Assembly (NCBI GenBank): GCA_002388885.1
Contig: DGNI01000077.1
Location: 6,340-11,789, forward strand
Length of the DNA stretch: 5,450 nucleotides
Origin: Parvularculaceae bacterium UBA4496
GTDB lineage: Bacteria > Pseudomonadota > Alphaproteobacteria > Caulobacterales > Parvularculaceae
Reading direction: 5' to 3'
In this document: one piece after another, positions 1 to 5,391 of the stretch
Layout: each line of letters starts with the position of its first letter
Numbering within the stretch: the first letter of the stretch is position 1
The notes under the pieces: model-generated
The model's database searches: none
Told to the model about the DNA's origin: nothing
What the model saw: only the letters and a program-made list of their open reading frames with translations
Made by a program: the position numbers and the translations under genes

Positions 1-1110
1 GTCACCAACAATCACGTCATCGACAATGCAGACGAAATTACCGTCACGTTGAATGACGGACGCGAGTTCACCGCTGAAGTGCGCGGGCGCGACCGCGAAA
101 CCGATCTCGCCGTGTTGCAGATCAACGCGACCGGCGAAAAATTTCCCTATGTCAATTTTGGCGACTCTGACTCGGCGCGCGTCGGCGACTGGGTGATTGC
201 AATCGGCAATCCGTTCGGCCTTGGCGGCACGGTGACGGTTGGCATTGTCTCAGCCCGCAACCGCGACATCAATGCCGGTCAGTATGACGACTTTATTCAG
301 ACCGATGCTGCGATCAATCGCGGCAATTCCGGCGGCCCACTATTCGATCTCAACGGCAAGGTCGTTGGCGTGAACACGGCGATCTATTCGCAGACCGGCG
401 GTTCGGTCGGCGTCGGCTTTGCGGTGCCGGCGGATCTTGCCGATACGGTGATTACACAACTGCTCGACTATGGCGAAACGCGCCGCGGCTGGCTCGGCGT
501 TTCCATCGACGACATGACGCCGGAGCTTGCATCGACGCTGAAACTACGCACGCCAAAGGGCGCGGTCGTCACGGTGGTGCGCCCGAACAGTCCTGCGGCG
601 GATGCAGGATTGCAGCCCAATGATGTGATTATGCAATTCAACCGGCGTGACATCGAAAGCGTGCGCGATCTGACACGCGCCGTCGCCGATACGCCGATCG
701 GTACGACAGTGCCGATGACGGTCTTGCGCGACAATCGCCGCGTGACGGTGCAGGTGCGCGTTGACCGGCGTGAAACACGCATGCTGGCGGCGAATCCCGG
801 CGGCGTTTTGCCGGCGAATGCGGCGCAGGGCTCCGGCCTGACGCTTCAGGAGCCGACGGAAGAGCTCCGCCAGGCATTCGGTCTGCCGGCAAACGTGCAG
901 GGCGTAGTTGTCACGGCGGTCGATCCGGAAAGCACGGCGGCGATCGTGCTGCAGCCCGGCGACGTGATCCTCGAAATCGGCTGGGAGCGTGTAACGCGCC
1001 CGAATGCAGCGGTCGACAAGCTCGGCAAGCTTCGCAACCTCAACTCAGGACCGGTGCAGATTTACGTGCAGCGCGGCGACCTATTGTTTTACGAGTCGCT
1101 TAGGCCGTAG
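1..1110 (+). CDS. degP: Do/HtrA-family periplasmic serine endopeptidase (DegP/DegQ-like), 5' end outside window
   Basis: Frame 1 is open from the first base to the TAG at 1108-1110, giving 369 visible residues. The signal peptide and the part of the protease domain before the catalytic His lie left of the window, so any start codon inside it is internal. The full trypsin-like triad is visible: His5 in TNNHVI, Asp35 in TDLAVL and Ser110 in GNSGGPLF. The activation-loop segments [11 protein letters not shown] and GVGFAVP are also typical. Two PDZ domains follow, at about residues 165-255 (opening WLGVSI) and 280-369 (ending in the VQRGD strand usual at a DegP C-terminus). The family degrades or chaperones misfolded envelope proteins as oligomeric cages, and PDZ1 binds substrate C-termini. 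In many alphaproteobacteria this gene follows hflK-hflC and faces serB, so hflKC may lie just to the left (inference). DegP, DegQ or another paralogue cannot be separated without the N-terminus. Confidence 0.95.
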   Translation, partial: VTNNHVIDNADEITVTLNDGREFTAEVRGRDRETDLAVLQINATGEKFPYVNFGDSDSARVGDWVIAIGNPFGLGGTVTVGIVSARNRDINAGQYDDFIQTDAAINRGNSGGPLFDLNGKVVGVNTAIYSQTGGSVGVGFAVPADLADTVITQLLDYGETRRGWLGVSIDDMTPELASTLKLRTPKGAVVTVVRPNSPAADAGLQPNDVIMQFNRRDIESVRDLTRAVADTPIGTTVPMTVLRDNRRVTVQVRVDRRETRMLAANPGGVLPANAAQGSGLTLQEPTEELRQAFGLPANVQGVVVTAVDPESTAAIVLQPGDVILEIGWERVTRPNAAVDKLGKLRNLNSGPVQIYVQRGDLLFYESLRP

Positions 1111-1112
1111 AT

Positions 1113-1997
1113 TCACCTGGCAAACTCCGTTTGCGGAATACCCTGAAGGTATAACAGCGCCGTCAGGTCGCCGTTATTGATGCGCGCATGCGCCGCCTTG
1201 GCGACGGCAGGCTTGGCGTGAAACGCGACGCCCAGCCCGGCGCGGTTCAGCATCGACAGATCATTGGCGCCGTCTCCAACCGCCAGCGTATCGCGTAAAT
1301 CGATTTCGTATTCGCCCGCGAGGCGCACCAGCGCATCTTCCTTTGCGGCCCGTCCGAGAATGGGCTCCGCAACGTCGCCGGTCAGGACGCCGTCCGCGGT
1401 CAGTAATTCATTCGCCTGCGTGACCTGAAAGCCTGTGCGCTCGGCGACGCGCGCGGTGAAAAACGTGAAGCCGCCGGAGACGAGCGCCGTCACGGCCCCG
1501 GCGGTATTCATGGTTTGCACCAGCGTTTCGGCGCCGGGCGTCAGCGTGATGCGTTTGTTGAACGTCTGCTGCAGAACATCTGCGGGCAGGTCTTTCAGCA
1601 TGGCGACGCGTTCTTTCAGCGCCGCCTCAAAGTCAAGCTCGCCGCGCATGGCGCGCTCGGTAATGGCGGAAATTTCCGCGCGCTTGCCTGCATATTCGGC
1701 AAGCTCGTCGATACACTCCTGTTCGATGATGGTTGAGTCCATATCCGCGATCAGGAGTTTTTTCAGGCGCGCGGTCGAGGAAACAAGGTTGATGTCGACG
1801 CCCGCTTCACTGGCGATGACGGCGGCTTCTTTAAAAGCATCCGCTTCCGGCGGCGTGGCGACCCCGATGTCATAAGCAGCGCCGGGCGCCAGCATGCGCG
1901 CTGTCGAACCCTTGACGGCGTCGGTTAGCCGGTCGAGAAGCGATGCGTCGATCTCCGGGTTTTCCGGATTGGCGATAACGGATAGAATGTAAGTCAT
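1113..1997 (-). CDS. serB: Phosphoserine phosphatase SerB
   Basis: This 294-residue HAD-superfamily hydrolase catalyses the last step of serine synthesis, converting O-phospho-L-serine to serine and phosphate in the cytoplasm with Mg2+. All four HAD motifs are visible: motif I DMDST with nucleophile Asp85 and acid/base Asp87, motif II SGG with Ser174, motif III Lys219, and motif IV GDGAND with Asp242 and Asp246 for metal binding. Glu94 and Arg130 fall where the phosphoserine-binding residues of characterised SerB enzymes lie. About 80 residues precede the catalytic core, like the N-terminal regulatory region of proteobacterial SerB. The ATG at 1995-1997 fits the family N-terminus, but no good Shine-Dalgarno sequence lies close upstream; an AAGG is about 15 nt away. 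The gene ends 2 bp from the convergent protease gene and starts 18 bp from divergent miaA, so its promoter must lie inside the miaA coding sequence or the tiny gap. Confidence 0.96.
   Translation of the reverse strand: MTYILSVIANPENPEIDASLLDRLTDAVKGSTARMLAPGAAYDIGVATPPEADAFKEAAVIASEAGVDINLVSSTARLKKLLIADMDSTIIEQECIDELAEYAGKRAEISAITERAMRGELDFEAALKERVAMLKDLPADVLQQTFNKRITLTPGAETLVQTMNTAGAVTALVSGGFTFFTARVAERTGFQVTQANELLTADGVLTGDVAEPILGRAAKEDALVRLAGEYEIDLRDTLAVGDGANDLSMLNRAGLGVAFHAKPAVAKAAHARINNGDLTALLYLQGIPQTEFAR
1960..1988 (+). promoter_or_regulatory. Weak candidate miaA promoter inside the start of serB
   Basis: TAGAAT at 1983-1988 matches five of six bases of a sigma-70 -10 box. TTTTCC at 1960-1965 is a poor -35 (three of six), 17 bp upstream. 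Transcription would start near 1995 and give miaA a leader of about 20 nt. Both boxes lie within the first codons of serB, as they must given the 18-bp gap. This rests on the -10 match and position only. Confidence 0.22.
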
Positions 1998-2015
1998 ACG
2001 GGTACGGACGACCTT

Positions 2016-2924
2016 ATGAGTGAAGCGGGCGCCATCTTTATTGCAGGGCCTACGGCTTCCGGCAAGTCGGCGGCGGCGATAGCGCTAGCGCACAAGATTG
2101 GCGGCGAAATCGTCAATGCCGACGCCATGCAGGTCTATCGGGATTTGCGAATCCTGACGGCGCGGCCGTCGTCTGAGGATGAGCTTGAGGCGCGGCACCA
2201 TCTTTACGGCGTTCTTGACGGCGCCGAGCGATGCTCCGCCGGGCGGTGGGCGCGGCTTGCAGCGAACGCCATCAGCGAAATCAATGATCGTGACGTACAT
2301 GCCGTCGTCGTGGGCGGCACAGGGCTTTACTTCCGTGCGCTGGAGGAAGGCCTGTCACCGATTCCTGAAGCGCCTGCGGAGATGCGCGTTGCTGCAAAAG
2401 AACGGCGGGAGGAGCTCGGACCTGCAGCGTTCCGCGAAGAGGTTACCGCCAAAGACCCTGCTATGGCGCATCTGCCCGAAGGTGACGCACAGCGCCTCAT
2501 CCGCGCATGGGAGATATTCGAATCGACCGGCAAACCGCTTTCCTATTTTCAGAACTTGCCGCGCCAGCCGCTGGTTGAAAATATCGCTGCTCGGATCATC
2601 ATCGAGCCGCCGCGTGAAAAACTTTACGCGCAATGCGACGCCCGCGCAGAAGCCATGATGGGCGAAGGCGCGGTAGAGGAAGTCCGCACGCTCGTCGCGC
2701 GCAAGCTCGATCCCTCGCTGCCAGTCATGAAAGCGCTCGGCGTGCCGGAGATAACAGCATTTCTCTCTGGCAATGCTGATCGTGACGAAACGATCGCTGC
2801 GCTCCAACAGTCGACGCGGCGTTTCGCCAAACGCCAGCTCACATGGTTCCGGGGGCAGGCCAGCGGCTGGCCCCGCGCCGATATTGCTGATTTGGCCGTT
2901 CAGGAAATCCTGTCGAAGATTTAG
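2016..2924 (+). CDS. miaA: tRNA dimethylallyltransferase MiaA
   Basis: MiaA transfers a dimethylallyl group from DMAPP to N6 of A37 in tRNAs reading UNN codons, the first step towards (ms2)i6A. The 302-residue length is normal for alphaproteobacteria. The P-loop GPTASGKS spans residues 11-18. NADAMQVY (34-41) is the substrate-contact motif after it; most MiaA proteins have Ser where Ala37 stands here. HHLYGVLDG is at 61-69, VVGGTGLYFRAL at 98-109, and DAQRLIRAWEI at 157-167. KALGVPEI (239-246) and TRRFAKRQLTWFR (267-279) belong to the C-terminal tRNA-binding part. The ATG at 2016 is the only sensible start: an in-frame stop lies at 1983-1985 with no other start codon after it. A weak GGA at 2007-2009 region sits about 7 nt upstream. 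It diverges from serB, which is a common alphaproteobacterial arrangement. Confidence 0.97.
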   Translation: MSEAGAIFIAGPTASGKSAAAIALAHKIGGEIVNADAMQVYRDLRILTARPSSEDELEARHHLYGVLDGAERCSAGRWARLAANAISEINDRDVHAVVVGGTGLYFRALEEGLSPIPEAPAEMRVAAKERREELGPAAFREEVTAKDPAMAHLPEGDAQRLIRAWEIFESTGKPLSYFQNLPRQPLVENIAARIIIEPPREKLYAQCDARAEAMMGEGAVEEVRTLVARKLDPSLPVMKALGVPEITAFLSGNADRDETIAALQQSTRRFAKRQLTWFRGQASGWPRADIADLAVQEILSKI

Positions 2925-3001
2925 AACGCTTCGCCGTTTTGGATGCTGCCGTTCTGATCGGCTGCGTTTAATCTGGGCCCGTATTCAACGGAGCGCGCAT
3001 C

Positions 3002-3454
3002 ATGAAAACCCCGCTTGCCGGCATTCTTTCGATCGCATTCGTAATCCCGCCAGCCTTTGCCGGGCCGGTCGAGGAAATGATCGCCACTGACACGGCCTTT
3101 GCGAAAATGGCGCAAGAGGAAAACGTGCCCACGGCCTTCGCCGCCTATGCCGCCGACGATGTCTGGATGTTTCCGGAAGGCGGCGACGCCTATCAGGGAC
3201 GCGATAATCTGATTGAGCGATTTTCAGGCTGGCCGGACGGCGCGAACCTTGAGTGGTTTCCGCAAGAAGGAATGGCGGCGCCCGGCGGCGATTTCGGTTT
3301 CACCTGGGGGCGCTATGTTTTCACGGCGCGGAGCGATGAGGGTGAAAACGTCAGCCACGGCAAATATGTTTCGATCTGGCGGAAAGAAAACGGCGCTTGG
3401 AAGTTTGTCGCCGATATCGGCAATTCAGGCCCGGCGCCGGAAACCGCCGATTAG
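3002..3454 (+). CDS. Small exported NTF2-like protein (SnoaL/DUF4440-type), function unknown
   Basis: The product has 150 residues. Residues 1-20 form a typical Sec signal peptide: Lys2, a hydrophobic core, and an AFA cleavage site before Gly21, so the mature protein of about 130 residues should be periplasmic. The mature part has the look of the DUF4440/SnoaL branch of the NTF2-like fold. An N-terminal helix (DTAFAKMAQEENVPTAFAAY) leads to ADDVWMFPEG, the YQGRDNLIERF helix, and C-terminal strands with TWGRYVF, GKYVSIWRKENGAWKFVADIG. Proteins with this pattern are cone-shaped and can bind small ligands or act as enzymes; no catalytic residues can be named here. A CGGAG Shine-Dalgarno at 2989-2993 with an 8-nt spacer supports the ATG. 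It lies 77 bp after miaA in the same direction, and no convincing promoter or terminator was seen in that gap, so co-transcription with miaA is possible. Its stop codon overlaps that of the convergent muramidase gene. Confidence 0.85.
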   Translation: MKTPLAGILSIAFVIPPAFAGPVEEMIATDTAFAKMAQEENVPTAFAAYAADDVWMFPEGGDAYQGRDNLIERFSGWPDGANLEWFPQEGMAAPGGDFGFTWGRYVFTARSDEGENVSHGKYVSIWRKENGAWKFVADIGNSGPAPETAD

Positions 3455-4125
3455 GCGGGGGTTAGAAAAAGCGTGCGTTCTTTTTCGCGGCGTTCCGTGA
3501 GGTGTTCGTTCACCTGGCCGCCGGCGCGGTTGTAATTCCGGAATGCGTCGGCAGCGCCCTGATAATCGCCTTGATTAATCTGCTCAAGGACGGTTGAACC
3601 GGCAAAACCGCCCGAACCAAGGTTGTAAGCAAGCGACACCATGGCTGAAAACTGGTTTACGTTCATCGGAACTTCGACCATGTTTTTGACAGCATTTTCA
3701 GAAGCGCGCACGTCCTCGCGCAGCAGGCGTTCGGCTTCCGACTCGGTGATCGTCATGCCGGCCTTTGCCGTTCGCGAATGGCCGTAACCGATCAGCCATT
3801 GTCCGCCCAGATTGTAAGCTTCAAGACGCAGGCCTTCGCTTTCCTTGATAATCTGAAGGCCGGCATTGTTGATGCGCAGCCTGCCATTGTCGGCGAGCGA
3901 ACCAGAGGGCGCTGACGCGGCCGGCGAATCTCCGTCATCTTCTTCTGAATCGCTGTCAGCGTCTTCGGCTTCCGGAATAGGGTCGCCCAACCTGCCGAAC
4001 CAGCCTTCGACGGAGCGAAAAGCCGGATCGGCGATCCCGGAAACGCTGCTTGGCAGTCCGTAACGGTCGGCAACCAGCATCCCCAAAACGAAAATGATGA
4101 CCCAAATGACCAGCCGAAATCGCAT
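3451..4125 (-). CDS. Membrane-anchored GH24 (T4/phage-type) muramidase with altered active site
   Basis: The product has 224 residues. After a basic tip (MRFR) a membrane helix spans about residues 5-19. Residues 50-67 form a strongly acidic linker rich in Asp, Glu and Ser, followed by an Ala/Ser/Pro stretch. The GH24 lysozyme domain runs from about 84 to 222, with ESEGLRLEAY, LIGYGHS and AYNLGSGGF. The N-in topology would place the enzyme domain in the periplasm, tethered to the inner membrane. In T4 lysozyme the active site is Glu11-Asp20-Thr26. Here Glu97 is kept, but aligning the Y-x-D segment gives Leu106 at the Asp position and Leu111 at the Thr position. This recalls the attenuated muramidase domain of Caulobacter SpmX, which also has Leu at the Asp site (from memory of the family), although SpmX has its membrane helices at the C-terminus. 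The ATG at 4123-4125 is chosen because a GGGGA sits 7 nt upstream; a GTG 19 codons earlier has no ribosome site. No holin, spanin or other phage gene is nearby. Confidence 0.9.
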   Translation of the reverse strand: MRFRLVIWVIIFVLGMLVADRYGLPSSVSGIADPAFRSVEGWFGRLGDPIPEAEDADSDSEEDDGDSPAASAPSGSLADNGRLRINNAGLQIIKESEGLRLEAYNLGGQWLIGYGHSRTAKAGMTITESEAERLLREDVRASENAVKNMVEVPMNVNQFSAMVSLAYNLGSGGFAGSTVLEQINQGDYQGAADAFRNYNRAGGQVNEHLTERREKERTLFLTPA

Positions 4126-4132
4126 GACCAGA

Positions 4133-4137
4133 TCCCC
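4133..4137 (-). promoter_or_regulatory. Ribosome binding site fixing the muramidase start
   Basis: Read on the minus strand this is GGGGA, 7 nt before the ATG at 4123-4125. It decides for this start over the in-frame GTG at 4180-4182, whose upstream bases show no Shine-Dalgarno sequence. The shorter product also begins with a clean anchor (MRFR, then a hydrophobic helix). Confidence 0.7.
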
Positions 4138-4208
4138 GAAATACCCCGCCGGAGAGCTTCCCCAAGCTGCCCGGATTTCCACAGACTATGATCTTGGCTC
4201 GATTACCG

Positions 4209-4222
4209 GATTTGCGCAAATC
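4209..4222. repeat. 14-bp perfect palindrome, candidate operator
   Basis: GATTTGCGCAAATC reads the same on both strands with no central spacer. It lies about 85 bp upstream of the muramidase start and 112 bp upstream of the first VTT-protein start, a reasonable place for a dimeric regulator to act on either gene. The central CG step is a feature of LacI-family operators, but no regulator gene is in the window, so the binding protein is unknown. Confidence 0.55.
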
Positions 4223-4224
4223 GG

Positions 4225-4237
4225 CCCGGATTCCGGG
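4225..4237. repeat. CCCGGA-T-TCCGGG inverted repeat beside the palindrome
   Basis: Two perfect 6-bp arms flank a single T, two bases after the 14-bp palindrome. Its left half contains the third copy of CCGGATT; the others begin at 4171 and 4206. The two symmetric elements side by side suggest a protein-binding region. The one-base loop makes an RNA hairpin role unlikely. Confidence 0.45.
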
Positions 4238-4334
4238 GCGTTTTGCGCGTCCCGATTGCCTTTGGTTAACTGGGGCGGTATGGACTGGCGCTGTCAGGGC
4301 GGACCGGCCGGGGAGGCTTTAAAATCGGTCTGGT

Positions 4335-5216
4335 ATGTCGAAAGTCAGCGTTGACGGCACCTCCATGTCAACGCGCCGGGTCGGTATTCGCGCCGGGGAA
4401 TGCGAACGCCGCCGGTTCAGCGTAAACGCGGAACCGCGAGAAGTTATGGTTGAGTTTCTCCGCCGTCTTGGGCGTTTTCTGACAAGCATGGACGCCAAGG
4501 CGATTACATCGCTGGCGGTTTCGGTTGCACTCCTTGTTTTCGTTGTCCTGATGTTGGCGTTCGGTCAGCAATGGTTCAATCTCGAACAGGAAGGCCGCTT
4601 GAGTGCGTTGCTGGCGGAGGCGGCGGAGCATCCGTTCGCCATTTTGGGCGTGGTTTCGATTTTCGCTTTTCTGGCGCTCACCGGGTTTCCGCAGATTTTG
4701 CTGATCACCGCGACCGTTATTGTTTTCGGACCGAAAAACGGCGCCATCTATTCGTGGATCGCGACCATGGCGAGCGCGACGTTGACATTCGGTCTAGGTC
4801 ATTTTCTCGGCGGGCGCTGGGTGCGCCGGTTCGGCGCCGAACGCGTGCAGCGCACGATCGACTTTATCGGACGCCACGGCATCGTCGCAAGCGGGCTTAT
4901 TCGCGTCGTGCCGTCGGCGCCGTTCATTGTCGTCAACGCGGCCGCCGGCGCGGCGCATATTCCGCTCTGGAAATACTGGGCCGGTACGGGGCTCGGCATC
5001 ATCCCGAAAATCGCCATGGTGGCGCTGCTCGCGGCTTTCACCCATGATCCCGATGCGCTACGCGAAGGCATGGGCGGCGCACTGGAATTTTTCACCAGCC
5101 GGGAGCCGCGCGATCTCGCCATGATCGCTGGAATACTGGCAGGATGGCTCGGTTTTCTGCTGTTCGTGCGATGGCTCTATCGGCGCATGCGCCGTCGCGA
5201 CAGGGCGGAGATTTAG
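4335..5216 (+). CDS. VTT-domain (TVP38/TMEM64, DedA-like) inner-membrane protein
   Basis: The product has 293 residues from the first ATG, or 256 from the ATG at 4446. It is a polytopic membrane protein of the VTT/SNARE-associated family (PF09335), relatives of which act in lipid scrambling or flippase-like membrane homeostasis; the substrate here is unknown. Hydrophobic segments lie at about residues 57-77, 101-131, 137-158, 196-208, 215-236 and 261-281. The family core is visible: GFPQILLITATVIVFGPKNG (117-136) as the first re-entrant hairpin, GLGHFLGGRW (153-162), then GLIRVVPSAPF (187-197) with the conserved Arg-x-x-Pro, and the second hairpin ending GLGIIPKI (219-226). The C-terminus is Arg-rich and cytoplasmic. 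The start is uncertain: the first 37 residues are Arg-rich, lack hydrophobic character, and have no ribosome site at normal distance, while 4446 is preceded by GAGAAG only 2 nt away. It precedes mreB in the same direction but a separate promoter for mreB is likely. Confidence 0.9.
   Translation: MSKVSVDGTSMSTRRVGIRAGECERRRFSVNAEPREVMVEFLRRLGRFLTSMDAKAITSLAVSVALLVFVVLMLAFGQQWFNLEQEGRLSALLAEAAEHPFAILGVVSIFAFLALTGFPQILLITATVIVFGPKNGAIYSWIATMASATLTFGLGHFLGGRWVRRFGAERVQRTIDFIGRHGIVASGLIRVVPSAPFIVVNAAAGAAHIPLWKYWAGTGLGIIPKIAMVALLAAFTHDPDALREGMGGALEFFTSREPRDLAMIAGILAGWLGFLLFVRWLYRRMRRRDRAEI
4413..4436 (+). repeat. Hairpin-forming inverted repeat before the second candidate start of the VTT gene
   Basis: CGGTTC (4413-4418) pairs fully with GAACCG (4431-4436). 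After one A/G mismatch, GCG (4420-4422) pairs with CGC (4427-4429), leaving a TAAA loop. This gives nine base pairs in a 24-nt element. No T-run follows, so it is not an intrinsic terminator. It ends one base before the GAGAAG that precedes the ATG at 4446, so it could be a leader structure limiting translation; if the gene starts at 4335 it lies within the coding sequence. Confidence 0.45.
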
Positions 5217-5316
5217 ACTGGCTGAAGAATTCGCGGCGTTGACCGGGAGAATCTTGCTAAGGCGTAAACGGATAGATGTTCCGAAGTGTCCAAAAGACCG
5301 GCGTTTTTCGGCTTTG

Positions 5317-5346
5317 TTGACGATTTAGGAACCCATTAAGGATAAA
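5317..5346 (+). promoter_or_regulatory. Candidate mreB promoter with CtrA-like box in the spacer
   Basis: TTGACG at 5317-5322 matches five of six -35 bases. GATAAA at 5341-5346 matches four of six -10 bases, with an 18-bp spacer. Transcription would start near 5353, leaving a leader of about 40 nt before mreB. Within the spacer, TTAG (5325-5328) and TTAA (5336-5339) are exactly 7 bp apart, one base off the alphaproteobacterial CtrA consensus TTAA-N7-TTAA. Confidence 0.45.
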
Positions 5347-5391
5347 GACGGGGTAACTGACATCAGGGACTCACGATAGGGAAAAGCAAAA

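Larger units (their letters stand above)
4126..4334. other. Intergenic region between divergent muramidase and VTT-protein genes
   Basis: These 209 bp (320 bp if the VTT gene starts at 4446) separate two divergent genes, so both promoters should be here. The stretch holds a perfect palindrome, a second inverted repeat and three CCGGATT copies, described separately. TAAAAT at 4320-4325 is a good -10 match but has no -35 at normal spacing. TTGCCT (4256-4261) with TATGGA (4279-4284), 17 bp apart, is a weak promoter alternative. GGAGG at 4312-4316 is a perfect Shine-Dalgarno core with no start codon at a useful distance. Open frames crossing this region show no recognisable protein. Confidence 0.6.

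Noticed and set aside
468..1043. Minus-strand open frames opposite the protease gene
   Set aside because: They are Arg/Ser-rich shadow translations of a GC-rich gene whose plus-strand frame has clear protease and PDZ motifs.
2925..3001. Promoter or terminator between miaA and the NTF2-like gene
   Set aside because: TTTAAT at 2967-2972 has no -35 at usable spacing, and the AACG/CGTT pairing after the miaA stop is too short for a terminator stem.
3451..4125. Reading the GH24 gene as a phage endolysin in a prophage remnant, or as a SAR endolysin
   Set aside because: No holin, spanin, structural or integrase gene is nearby, base composition matches the neighbours, the membrane helix is Ile/Val/Leu-rich rather than Gly/Ala-rich as in SAR helices, and the active-site changes argue against lysis.
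4175..4183. DnaA-box-like sequence ATTTCCACA
   Set aside because: It matches only seven of nine consensus bases, is single, and has no AT-rich region or origin-linked genes nearby.
4094..4354. Plus-strand open frame of 86 codons across the muramidase start and the intergenic region
   Set aside because: It overlaps the well-supported muramidase start on the other strand, the product resembles nothing recognisable, and no ribosome site precedes it.
4571..5122. Other-frame open frames inside the VTT gene on both strands
   Set aside because: Arg/Pro-rich composition typical of shadow frames; the frame chosen has membrane segments and family motifs.
5291..5316. Possible terminator stem with a T-rich stretch (CCGGCGTTTTTCGG) before the mreB promoter
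   Set aside because: Only three contiguous pairs form, the T-run lies in the loop rather than after the stem, and outer pairs include a mismatch and a wobble.
5368..5372. GACTC (GANTC, CcrM methylation site) between the mreB promoter and start, and another at 4229-4233
   Set aside because: GANTC also occurs many times inside genes across the window, so these two copies do not stand out as regulatory.
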